Positions 24,901 to 33,933 of a stretch of 64,000 nt of DNA are shown here, piece after piece. The stretch lies in NCBI GenBank assembly GCA_963680875.1, contig OY804579.1:49812536-49876535 (forward strand). Direction: 5' to 3'. Within the stretch, counting starts at the first letter, position 1. Each line of letters begins with the position of its first letter. This DNA is from Bathymodiolus brooksi. Its lineage: Eukaryota; Mollusca; Bivalvia; Mytilida; Modiolidae. The notes under the pieces are model-generated. The model was not told where the DNA came from, searched no databases, and was given only the letters and a program-made list of their open reading frames with translations. The position numbers were made by a program, and so were the translations under genes.

Positions 24901-27900
24901 AATTTCCCTTTCCTTAATAACCTTGTCATGGTTAAATGCATCTTTCTGATGTAAATAAGGTACCGACCTATAAAGTTTGTAATATGTGGAAAATAATCTA
25001 GTTCAAAGTCCACCACATTATTTATAAAGTTATTTTGATAGTATGTTGTTTTTTGTTGGTAAGAAATATTTGGAAAAATACTTTTTACCATTTTTTGATA
25101 GATCAAAATTTCGTAATTCTAATATGACATCCTGTTTTCTCTTTGTGGAATGTTCCATGTTAAAATACTCAATAAACTATGAACAGCAGAAATTGATGAC
25201 ATCACAACAGGTTTTCTTAAAAAAAAAAAGCCATCAATTTGTCAATTGTATTCTCCATTTGCAACACGAATTTAGATATTTTTATGTACATTTTCTTATT
25301 AGAATCAAAATAATTTATGTCATTCCATGATTAATCTCCAACAAACCACTGGCTACCATTAATTTATTACTTAAATATACAAAGTCAATAATTATGAATA
25401 CATTCTGCATTAGCTTCTGATAAAAACACCTTTATCAGGAATTAACGGTACAAGTTGTATTATTTTTACACCAGTCCTTGCTTGTGTCTTGTAAGATAAA
25501 TGGCGACTGGTTACTTTTCATTCATTGACTTCACGCAATAATAATTAAATTATTATTCTTATTAGAATCAGATTTAATCGTATATTTTCTCATAAATATA
25601 ATTTATTCTATGTTTCAGTGCTAACACATTGTATGACAGACCAGCTGAAGATTTTAAAAAGACATCAATTGAAGATAAACATAAAATACTACTTAAACTC
25701 TCAAAAGATTATGATACCTTTGTACCAGACAAAAGGTTTGACCAAATAACAATTTCAAACTCATCTTTTTTTTTAAAATTAAAGGAAACATATTTAAGGT
25801 CACCACAAATTGTTTCTTGTTCTTTACACTAACTTGATCTAAAAATGTCTTTAAGAAAGAAAAACCTACTTTCTGCTTCTCTTTTTAGCTCATCTGGACC
25901 AAAGGTCCTTGAGATGTATTGTTATCACTTTGTGTTCATTATCGTCGTTGGTAAGATTTTCACATTTTGATCTTTTTCTCAGAAATCAATAGAACAAATG
26001 GAATAGAAATGTTCTGAATGGTCCTCAATAATTTAGACCAATAATGGTTTCTGATTGGCTAGAATTTCAAAAATCTTATCAGAAACCACATGTGTGTTTT
26101 ATATGACCTTTTAAACAGTTTATGTCGATTTTTTGTCGTTGATCGGAAATCTAAGATGGCTGTCACCACAAGTCAATGTTTTAAAAAAAAGAGGACCCTA
26201 TTGGAAACATATGTTAAAATTATTTCTTTTTTTCCTCGAAAATCTAAAATTTTAGGACCACACCAAAAATGAATTTATTAAAAAGAAACTTGATTGAGCC
26301 CAAATTGTACACGAAAAATCATTGAATACTCTCTTACAAAATTTTCTTTTTTCTGTGGATCAGAAATCCAATGCGGCTGCCTCCACATGATATAGTTTAA
26401 CTAATACATATGACCCAATGGGAATATGAATGAAAATCTTTTTCTCAGAAACCACAAATTTGCTTGAACCCAAGCAGTGCATGAATAATCAGGTTAGCGG
26501 CACAGGTTTAGGTGAGTCTCTATTTATAATTTGTCTTTCCCTTTTTAGTAAAAAAATGTTGTTTTTCATATAAAAATGTAACTTATTCCCTCAACATATT
26601 TTTGGCTGCTTGTCAAATGATTTATAAATACAGGAAAATGATCAGAATTAAACCATACAATTCTATTTCAGAACTGATACATATATAGAAGATACAATTT
26701 TGACAGTGAAACTTGCTGATGGTTCAATTATAGCTAGACCAGACAGACCTGCTTTCTTAATCAGTAGTACAAGTTGGACTGGTAAAAATGTTATAATATT
26801 GGATCATGTATTGATCTATATATATTATTGTTGATTTGTTTTGCGAAAATGGATTTCTCACAGCAATATCACATCAAAGGAGAATCCGGAGATGTGAGAT
26901 GTGATAAGAAGTCTATTTGATAACGTGACATCAGTGACATCATTATAACGTCATATTAGAAAACAACAATATTATGTTAATATCACGCTAGTTGCTTGAT
27001 ATTAGATATTATAGCGTGTAAACATCAGAGAGAAAATGTACAAATCCTTGATAAGTATTGAATATTGATTTTTTTAATAGATATTTTAGTTATTTGAAAA
27101 GAATGCCAGTAGACATTTAATCTCATTCAACTTAATATTAAAGCAATAAGGAATGGACCACCCTCCCTATATAACTTATGGTTATATGATCATCATGGAA
27201 ATGTCCTATTATACTTATGGGGTCATTCAAATCTATGCCCCCCAGATGGAACTCCAGGGTATGGAATAAAACCTAGTTTCTCTGCTGCTAGGTACAACCA
27301 CTCCATAAAGGAGAAAAGGCTCATTTCTTTCTGAGGATAGCTATATTGAAAAATAAAAAATAAATAAGAATCATTAAGGAGATACTATAATATTCCACAA
27401 CACAAATGAAGCTGTTTTATTTTCTCCTTTTCCTAACTTGGTTAATGGAAATTATAAATATTTGTTGTATTTCAAAGAGAGACTATTTAATTATCTCCCA
27501 TCCCTAAATTTAATAATGGAAATTATAAATATTTGTTGTATTTCAAAGAGAGACTATTTAATTATCTCCCATCCCTAAATTTAATAATGGAAATTATAAA
27601 TATTTGTTGTATTTCAAAGAGAGACTATTTAATTATCTCCCATCCCTAAATTTAATAATGGAAATTATAAATATTTGTTGTATTTCAAAGAGAGACTATT
27701 TAATTATCTCCCATCCCTAAATTTAATAATGGAAATTATAAATATTTGTTGTATTTCAAAGAGAGACTATTTAATTATCTCCCATCCCTAAATTTAATAA
27801 TGGAAATTATAAATATTTGTTGTATTTCAGAGGATGAAGATTTTTGTGTTTTATTAGAAACCTTACATGGTAAGTATTGTACAATTTTATTTAAAAAAAA

Positions 27901-30900
27901 ATTCTGCTCTTTGCAAGATGTTTGAATTTTTATTTGGTATGGCTATAGATCATGGTGCTATGAAGGTGATGGGATGTTGATATTCTCCCTCATTTTCAGC
28001 TATATTGTGACTGTCATACTTATTTGGGAAGTAAAAAATAAATAGTTATAACAAACCGATTGGTGAAACTAACAACTTTGGGTAGGTGTCTCGAAACATG
28101 AACTCTTCAGGTGAGTATTGAGTTCCACAGCCCATGTCAGCTGTGTTAAGATTATGGTCTGAAAACATAGACATTACCCACTCAACTGCTGAGGTCCCTA
28201 TTGTGTTATAATTTTTTTTTTTTATTAAAATATATCCATCCATAAAATTGTAAACTGCTAAAACCTTTAATATACTTAACCTGAAATAAAGTCCCCCAAA
28301 CCTTTAATATACTTAACCTGAAATAAAGTCCCTATGTAGGAAAACTGTGTTAATTTAACCTATGTAAACCAACAAACTGTATATTACAAACACATATGTT
28401 GTTACCATGGAGATTCTGTTTAAACAGGTTTCACTGTAATGAGGAAAGTATATGTATTATTGCTTGCATTTCAGAATATGAAAAAGAGGCTAATACAGAT
28501 AAAGATAAACTTCCTGATGTTGTGTGTGTTATAACAGGTATGTCTGTAATAATAATTAAAATATAAACAAGAAAAAAAAACAAAAAAACAAGGCCATTGT
28601 TTTCTATATCTCAGACCCTTGAGGATTCAATCTTTTGGAAATATTATATTATACAAGACATACTAAATGCCACATTGATATTTATAAGATAGATAATAAT
28701 GCAAAATATAGATGTATATTGCATGCATCTGATTACCTTCTTTTATAAGGACAAAAATGGGGGTGGGGGGGACAACTCCAGAAACCCGACTCGTGCTCAT
28801 TAATTTGAAAAATATCACTAACAACAATGTGACTACTAATTTTCATTACGGCTCTGACATTAAAAACCTACTTATATACTTAGATTCCTATTTAGCTCAC
28901 TTGATCCAAATGACATAATGAGCTACATGATTGATCATTGTATGATCTCTTGCAAATTGCCTATATTTGTTTTTGTCAGATTTTTGTAGAAAAATCTATA
29001 CATTAGTTTTATTACTTCTTTTATGATGAAAGGAAAATTACATTCAATGTTAACTTCATATCATTCACTTTATTTCAGAGTTTTTTTTCCTTATTTGACA
29101 AAACAATGACAAACTTATACATTGTTGTATATTTTTACTAAAGTTTAATTTTTGATGTTATTGAAAAGTAAAAATTAAGAGATAACATATCTGTCTAGCG
29201 ATGAAATGTAAATTAATTTTATTACCATTTCATTATTCTTAGCCGTATCTTGCACAATTGATAAATTTACAAATGCGATGTTTAGATAGTGTGATCTTGG
29301 TCCTAAGAATATTTTTCGTAATTAATTAAAACATCATATTGATATGCGAATTTACAGTATAAATAAAATTATTTTATTTGCAGGGAAAGGTCCACAAAAA
29401 GAATTTTACAAAAACAAGATTGAAAAAGAAGAATGGAAGCATGTAAAATTTTGTCTGCCATGGTTAGAATCAGAAGATTATCCTGTACTTTTAGGTAACA
29501 AGGACGGAGAATCTGCAAAGTTTTCAAAAATGTATTAAGCTATTAGATAGTCAAATAAATGTCTTTCTACCCTATAATGGATCATGCCAAATACAATTTT
29601 ACTCAACATTTTAATGTAAATATTTAATATCGATTTTAATTCAATCATATAAAGTTTGAATTTAGATATTTAAAATAAGTTTCATTATGATGAGTGAGTG
29701 GTTGTTGTTTAAAGCCAGGTGAGGAATTGTTCAACTATATCATGCACAGAACAATTAATTGTTTTATGCTATCTGTTTTGTGCTAAGCTAACACTCTTAG
29801 TTGCATTTTTATAGTGCAAGATCACTGAAACAACAGTCCATGGTTAGACATGTTACTCCACTCTAACACATTAGCCTGATTTTGATCAAACTAGTCTTTG
29901 TTCTTACTCCTTACTTTCTTAGCAGAGAAGCAACAAATACCTATTTTATAGTCTGGTTATTGATCATGAATAAGAAATAACCATTTTGTTTTACAATAAG
30001 TGATCACCAAAATATTTTTTTTCATGATTTTTTTTTTTTCAGGCTGTGCAGATTTGGGTATTTGTTTACATACATCTTCAAGTGGTTTAGATCTACCAAT
30101 GAAAGTTGTTGATATGTTTGGTTGTGGTTTACCTGTTTGTGCAATCAATTTTAAATGGTATGTATAAAAAACGTAGATATCTATTTAAAAGTCTTTGGTA
30201 GCAAGATAACAAAATAGCCTAAATAGGATAGCCAGAATCAGTTACGGTCACGACAGCCAGAATCAGTCACGGTCACGATAGCCAGAATCAGTTACGGTCA
30301 CGATAGCCAGAATCAGTTACGGTCACGATAGCCAGAATCAGTTACGGTCACGATAGCCAGAATCAATTATGGTCACAATAGCCAGAATCAGTTACGGTCA
30401 CCATAACCAGAATCAGTTACGGTCACCATAACCAGAATCAGTTACGGTCACGATAGCCAGAATCAGTTACGGTCACGATAGCCAGAATCAGTTATGGTCA
30501 CGATAGCCAGAATCAGTTACGGTCACGATAGCCAGAATCAATTACGGTCACGATAGCCAGAATCAGTTATGGTCACGATAACTAGAATCAGTTACGGTCA
30601 CGATAGCCAGAATCAGTTAAGGTCACCTATGCCTGAAATAATATGTTTATCTTATATAATCCAGACAATTGCCTTCCTATAGGAGAGTAAATTAACATTG
30701 TTGTTGGCAAATATACACTTTTGAAAGCTGGGACCTTTCTCTCGGAAGCTATATAATTGTAATGTACAAGGAAAATCATTGGATGTGCCCTAAAAATACA
30801 ATTAAAAAGAATTGTGTTGATGGTAGATTCAAGATGTCTGCCAATGCAAGTCAATTCACTAAGGGAAAAATATTTTAAAATGAGTCTTATCTGAAACCTC

Positions 30901-32929
30901 TGAACCATGGCTGGAATCTTGCTTTACCAAATGTATATTTTTGTGTCATTTGGAAATCCAAGATGGCCACTATTGCCGGTCAAAGTTATGACATATGACC
31001 CTATAAGAAAATAAAAGAACAAAAATTGCAGAAACTAAAAACTTAATAGAAACCAATTTATACATGATCAGTCATAAGATGTTGTCTCTTTTGTGAGCAT
31101 CAGAAGTTCAAGTTGTCCTTCAGGAAACTGTTTGAATATGAAAATGTTAATTAAAAGCTATTCTTTCAAAATATGAGTTCCTTCCCTTGTTTCCATTAGA
31201 ATACTCCCATGTTTAAAACTTGACAAGTTGATTGTTTTCCTTTAAAAAGGCTACAAATAACTCAAGATGTGTTAAAATAATAAAAAAATATAACACAATC
31301 TAACAACCAATTTGGTCTGTTTGTTTATTTTTAGATTTGGGATTTGATTTTCAACTGGAATTTCATCAGTACAAATTTAGAAATTGGCCGTGATTCTTTT
31401 GTCTCAAGAAGTAAATTTTCTTTATTGCTTGAATAAAGTCTTTTTCTCTCATTCTTATGTATTTTCACATTAATTACATTTAATTTCGCTTTGGAGTCAG
31501 ACTTCAGCTGATATAGGCCAAGAATTTTGCCCACTTCACCTGGATTGGTGAGCCCTTTTCTTTACTTGAACCCAGCCATTGCATGAATAACTAAGTGATC
31601 GATACTAGCTTAAGGCAAGCCTCTAATTGATCATTTCTCTGTATAATGGATGATATTTTCTTTTAACAGTTTAGCAGAATTGGTTCAGCATGAACATAAT
31701 GGTTTAATTTTTAAAGATGATAAACAGCTTTTTGAACAATTAAAGGTAAAAATGACATATTCCATATGCATGTACATAGCTTGCATACATTAATACATTC
31801 ATTGTTTTTCTAATGTTTTTACCATTATATTCAGAATATATCAAATTGACCTATAGTCCTCCACATAGACATAGTCCAGAAATATAGGCTTGTCAATGAT
31901 AAATGCAGGTACTCTGGTTTCCTCCACCAATAAAACTTACTGCCACAATATATCTGAAATATTTTTGAAAGTAGTGTTAAACACCATAGCCCCACACTTT
32001 AATAAATATATGTAAATGCAACAACTTTGTGGAACTCAGTCTATGAGAAACATTGTCACACCTTGATAAACATATGTAAATACAATGACTTCGTGGAACT
32101 CAGTTTATGAGAAACATTGTCACACCTTAATAAATATATGTAAATGCAACGACTTAGTGGAACTCAGTTTATGAGAAACATTGTCACACCTTAATAAACA
32201 TATGTAAATACAACACTTCATGGAACACTGTACATGAAACATTCTCACACCTAACTACACATAAAATTCAATGGTGCAACCCATGGAATACTGCTTGTAA
32301 GTTTAAAACATAACTCACTACCCTTACTATTATATGAAATAATTAATGAAAATTAAATGGATTTGGAAAGGGGTTAGAATTAGGGTTATGGTGTTTAATG
32401 CCACTCTCAACAATATTTGAGTTATATCATGGCAGTCAGTTTTATTGGTGCAGGTAACCGGAGTACCGCTAGAAAACCATCTACCTGTCACAAGTCGCTG
32501 ACAAACTTGATCACATAGATGTTGTTTCTAGTACACCTCTCCATGAACAGTGTTCGAACTCACAACTTTAGTGGTGATAGGAACTGATTGCACAGGTAGT
32601 TGTAAATCTAACTACCATACGATCACAACCACAATGGCCCCTAGGAATACCATATTAAGATGTTTATTTATAGTTAATGCAATTTTTATTGTGTTTCGCT
32701 AAATTTACAATTAGATCAACATAAACTGAATATTTATAGTGTGTCTGTGAAGAAAATATCTTATTGTTTGTTTTATTTACAGTATTTATTGAAAGGTTTT
32801 CCATTAGAACAGAAGAAACTATTAGAAATGAGAGAAAAATTAGAAATATTTCAGACTGTAAGATGGCATGAATCATGGAAAAAGACAGTATTGCCCTTGT
32901 TACTGACTGATAAAGAAAAATTGCATTGA
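9992..32929 (+). CDS. ALG1: Chitobiosyldiphosphodolichol beta-1,4-mannosyltransferase
   Basis: Adds the first mannose from GDP-mannose to GlcNAc2-PP-dolichol on the cytosolic face of the ER. Thirteen exons join in phase: 9992-10193, 17833-17913, 19329-19432, 21652-21800, 24551-24637, 25619-25735, 26672-26781, 27831-27869, 28475-28537, 29384-29494, 30043-30157, 31670-31745, 32783-32929. The product is 466 residues (human ALG1 is 464). It has an N-terminal hydrophobic anchor (about residues 3-27), the motif GDLGRSPRM (39-47), [17 protein letters not shown] in exon 4, and the C-terminal donor-binding block [20 protein letters not shown] (364-383). All are typical of family GT33. Every exon is flanked by GT/AG. 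The start is the only Met before the anchor. Introns are full of repeats; intron 1 is 7.6 kb. No frame break was seen, so the gene looks functional. Confidence 0.97.
10325..10515 (-). repeat. Core-SINE, family 1, truncated head
   Basis: GTTATGGTGTTTAACGTCAC, CAGTTTTATTGGTGGAAAAA, CGCAAGTCACTGACAAACTT and the B-box-like GTTTCGAACTCACAAC follow in the family order. The block with the GAGTACCCGGAG core is deleted. It sits at the start of ALG1 intron 1. Confidence 0.75.
11559..11574 (+). repeat. Dispersed 16-bp motif TGTCACACTCCTGACA, copy 1
   Basis: First of six copies inside the 10735-17183 element. The others are at 14121-14136, 14501-14516 (opposite strand), 14856-14871, 15020-15035 and 16776-16791. 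The motif is an interrupted palindrome, TGTCA-N6-TGACA, with a conserved asymmetric centre CACTCC. Copies 2 and 6 differ at one terminal base. Function unknown; see findings. Confidence 0.8.
12476..13955 (+). mobile_element. Short copy of a dispersed element (inverted relative at 60.2-62.8 kb)
   Basis: This 1.5-kb segment matches, in reverse complement, 62790-60240, with high similarity over most of its length (for example AGCATAAATTGAACAGAGAA at about 13278 and the stretch around GAGCAAGAATAGATGAGGAA at about 13840). The relative at 60 kb has about 1.1 kb more inserted at the point equal to about 13400-13440 here. This copy looks like an internal-deletion derivative nested in the ALG1 intron 1 element. 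No coding sequence recognised. Confidence 0.85.
15360..16725 (+). repeat. CACCTGGACC hairpin-start element with internal tandem units
   Basis: It begins with an imperfect hairpin, GTTCACCTGGACCAAAGGTC with CAGGTGAAC, then ATTGCCATCACTTGGCGTCC, and ends near CAGGTGAACGATACAGGCTC. The interior is a series of related units of about 170-180 bp with CTTCTTCTCTGAAACCAC, CCTCTACAAACTTTATG and CCAAGATGGCCACC blocks, with a higher-order repeat of about 330-350 bp (15700-16380). Open frames of up to 119 codons through it are repeat by-products. This element type is, to my knowledge, common in mollusc genomes. Confidence 0.8.
17184..17832. other. End of ALG1 intron 1, no recognised element
   Basis: Between the large TIR element and exon 2 I see unique-looking AT-rich sequence. 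A minus-strand frame of 101 codons at 17567-17872 overlaps ALG1 exon 2 on the opposite strand and is not considered a gene. Confidence 0.5.
18273..18720 (+). repeat. Decayed CACCTGGACC-type element
   Basis: AGCTCCCCTGGTTCCACTGG, then GTCATTACTTGGTGTGCATC, then units with TCTACAAAGTTTGC and ATTTCAAGATGGCCATCAC follow the order of the element at 15360-16725 but with heavy divergence. It lies in ALG1 intron 2. Confidence 0.6.
18815..19045 (+). repeat. Core-SINE, family 1, plus orientation, near full length
   Basis: Starts with a tRNA-like head (GATCTTATGGTAGTTGGATT as A-box side; GTGAGTTTGAATCCTACTC as B-box side), then AAGTTTGTCAGTGACTTGTG, the core GGTACTCCGATTTCCTCCAC, and the tail GAAAGTGGCATTAAACACC. 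This copy shows the transcriptional orientation of the family. Confidence 0.85.
20561..21090 (+). repeat. 40-bp tandem array, 13 copies (ALG1 intron 3)
   Basis: The unit ACATTTGGGTAAAAAGGGTG plus GCACTGGGATAGGTCTATGG repeats 13 times with very few changes (for example GGCTTTGAGAT in copy 3). High identity means recent expansion. Minus-strand frames through it ([20 protein letters not shown]) arise because three units, 120 bp, restore frame, and are not taken as genes. Confidence 0.95.
21105..21355 (-). repeat. Core-SINE, family 1, near full length
   Basis: Runs in minus orientation: tail TATGGTGTTTAATGCCAGTT, core TTGGAGGAGGAAACCAGAGT and ACCCGGAGAAAACCACTGAC, then a tRNA-like head ending at CATACGATCAAGACCATGAC. 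It directly follows the 40-bp array. Confidence 0.8.
22150..23395. mobile_element. TIR element in ALG1 intron 4
   Basis: CCGTATAAGTGTTTTTTTCC followed by ACGGG at 22150 is matched inverted by CCCGCGAAAAAACCCACTTA followed by TGCG ending near 23392. Further in, the TTCACGATTTT/GCGGAAATT areas show weaker pairing. It contains a second repeat at 22741-23165, so it is composite. No transposase seen. Confidence 0.65.
22741..23165 (+). repeat. Nested element with CCCTCGCCAACGAAGTTGC start
   Basis: Two copies of the opening (CCCCTCGCCAACGAAGTTGC and CCCCTCACCAACAAAGTTGC) are followed by a direct repeat of about 130 bp (AATCAACATCCTTCAATGGA ... GGTCAAAGGTCAAG) and by an inverted closing block GGCAAGGGGATACACCACGC. 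The form parallels the CACCTGGACC elements: complementary ends around tandem units. Confidence 0.7.
23396..24550. other. ALG1 intron 4, remaining part
   Basis: AT-rich intronic sequence up to the exon 5 acceptor. I see no SINE, TIR or coding signal I can support. Confidence 0.5.
25886..26525 (+). repeat. Diverged CACCTGGACC-type element (ALG1 intron 6)
   Basis: Starts with TTAGCTCATCTGGACCAAAG and GTCCTTGAGATG, continues with GTTATCACTTTGTGTTC and units holding TCTCAGAAACCACA and AATCTAAGATGGCTGTCACC, and ends near CACAGGTTTAGGTGAGTCTC. Same organisation as 15360-16725 but older. Confidence 0.7.
27444..27830 (+). repeat. 71-bp tandem array built from the ALG1 intron 7 acceptor region
   Basis: Units start at 27444, 27515, 27586, 27657, 27728 and 27799. 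The last, partial unit ends in TGTTGTATTTCAG, which is the acceptor of ALG1 exon 8. In the earlier units the same place reads TGTTGTATTTCAAAGAGAG. The array is therefore an amplification of the intron's 3' end, with near-identical copies. Confidence 0.95.
28260..28333 (+). repeat. Direct duplication of about 37 bp (ALG1 intron 8)
   Basis: AAACCTTTAATATACTTAAC followed by CTGAAATAAAGTCCC occurs twice in succession. It resembles part of the AATAAAGTC unit seen in the 53.4-54.1 kb array, so it may be a fragment of a pogo-like short element. Confidence 0.8.
29690..29960 (-). repeat. tRNA-derived SINE, family 2 (ALG1 intron 10)
   Basis: GAGTGAGTGGTTGTTGTTTA at the tail end, then CTAAGCTAACACTCTTAGTT, GACATGTTACTCCACTCTA and GCAGAGAAGCAACAAATACC match the copy at 4100-4475 in the same orientation. 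The tRNA-like head is missing. Confidence 0.7.
30230..30628 (+). repeat. 25-bp tandem array, about 16 copies (ALG1 intron 11)
   Basis: Unit AGCCAGAATCAGTTACGG plus TCACGAT repeats about 16 times with point variants (CACCATAACC, CACAATAGCC). It starts only about 70 bp after the exon 11 donor. Confidence 0.95.
30700..31640 (+). repeat. Old CACCTGGACC-type sequence in ALG1 intron 11
   Basis: Blocks such as GAAATCCAAGATGGCCACTA, TATGACCCTATAAGAAAATA, GAACCCAGCCATTGCATGAA and GATCGATACTAGCTTAAGGC with the ending CAAGCCTC correspond to the units and terminus of the element at 15360-16725, but the opening hairpin is not recognisable and other sequence interrupts it. Confidence 0.5.
31895..31995 (+). 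repeat. Core-SINE family 1 fragment
   Basis: Only the core and tail remain: GGTACTCTGGTTTCCTCCAC, AATATATCTGAAATATTTTT and GTGTTAAACACCATAGCCC. It is followed at once by a 64-bp tandem repeat. Confidence 0.75.
31993..32255 (+). repeat. 64-bp tandem repeat, about 4 copies (ALG1 intron 12)
   Basis: Units contain AATAAATATATGTAAATGCA, TTCGTGGAACTCAG and GAGAAACATTGTCACACC; successive CACACC landmarks lie 64 bp apart (32057, 32121, 32185). The last unit is diverged. Confidence 0.85.
32384..32645 (-). repeat. Core-SINE, family 1, near full length (ALG1 intron 12)
   Basis: Contains the tail TATGGTGTTTAATGCCACTC, the core, B-box-like GTTCGAACTCACAAC (minus orientation) and the head ending at CATACGATCACAACCACAAT. 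Confidence 0.8.
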
Positions 32930-33440
32930 GTATTTAATGGAAATGTGCATGCACTGTATTGCACACATATATGAGTTAGTGGGAATATAAAATTCATAAA
33001 TGTGGTTTTGATATACATTGTACAGTCAAACCTGCTCATGAGGTCACCTCTATTAAGCAGTCACCTGTATTAAGCAGTCACCTCTATTAAGCAGTCACCT
33101 GTATTAAAAGGTCAACTTTTTCTTGTCCTTTCATAGAAAATTTCATATGAATTGAACCTCTTTTAAGAGGTCACCTGTCTTTTCACCACTTTTTCTTTTC
33201 CCCAGAGGTGACCTCCTAATACAGGTTTAACATAATTGTTTTTCCTTAATTTAGCATGCTTGTTTTTCTAACCTAAATCAGTTCATATCTATGCAAAACT
33301 GTTTATAAAATGAAACGGAACTAAATATTGTTGCTATATATATATATATTTCCTGTTTTGTTCAGATACATGTATATGTGTAGTTTACAAATTGTTGTTA
33401 TATTATTCATGTTTTAAATAAAAGTTCAAAACTATGTTAG
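32930..33440 (+). promoter_or_regulatory. ALG1 3' UTR with poly(A) signal
   Basis: AATAAA at 33417-33422 lies about 490 bp after the stop codon and is the first canonical signal that I see. The interval includes a TACAGTCAAACCTG short element (about 33021-33233) that would be transcribed into the UTR. The cleavage site is not visible from sequence alone. Confidence 0.6.
33021..33235. mobile_element. Short TIR element (pogo/Tigger-like ends) in ALG1 3' UTR
   Basis: Begins TACAGTCAAACCTG. Interior units read CACCTCTATTAAGCAGT and CACCTGTATTAAGCAGT in tandem. The right end CTAATACAGGTTTAACATAA is a degenerate inverted copy of the left end. The closest relative in the window is 63408-63589. Confidence 0.75.
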
Positions 33441-33537
33441 CTATCATACTGGTAAACAAACACTTCAAATTATTTGGCAGGGACAATGGTTGTAACATGG
33501 GGAGATACAGTAGAAACTGTTTGTGTTCAAGTTAAGG

Positions 33538-33772
33538 AGCAGGGGTCCGTTGTTGAACTAACCAGATGATTAGCCAAAATTACATAATTAATTTCTAATC
33601 CCATACTTGGCTTATGCAATGATTAAATTTTGTTGCTGAACTCAAATTTAATCAATGCATTAACTAATCATATTTAATCACTGAATTAGCTAATTATGTG
33701 ATTAGAAATGAATCATGTAATTATGGCTAATCATATGATTAGCTTAATCACAAGTTCAAAAACGGACCCCTG
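33538..33772. mobile_element. Inverted-repeat element, AGGGGTCCGTT ends
   Basis: AGGGGTCCGTTGTTGAACTA with TGATTAGCCAAAATTACATA on the left is matched by TAATTATGGCTAATCATATG and AAGTTCAAAAACGGACCCCT on the right. About 235 bp, no coding sequence. It sits just downstream of the ALG1 poly(A) signal. Confidence 0.85.
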
Positions 33773-33789
33773 ATGATTTGACTTCTAAA

Positions 33790-33933
33790 TACAGTGAAAC
33801 CTCTAAACTGAATCCTGTACTAAGCAAACTATAAATAAGTCCCAATGTTGGAAATATTTGTTAAATTAACCTAAATTCTGAACACAAATGTCTGTCTAAA
33901 GTAGGTTAGATTTAGACAGGTTACAGTAGTACT
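33790..33933. mobile_element. Degenerate short TIR element
   Basis: Starts TACAGTGAAACCTCTAAACT, includes AAATAAGTCCCAATGTTGGA as in the 53.4-54.1 kb units, and ends TTAGACAGGTTACAGTA, an imperfect inverted copy of the start. It abuts the element at 33922-35552. Confidence 0.6.

Noticed and set aside
30230..30628. Possible CRISPR-like array
   Set aside because: The 25-bp units are contiguous with no unique spacers, in a eukaryotic intron. It is a minisatellite. The same applies to the other arrays.
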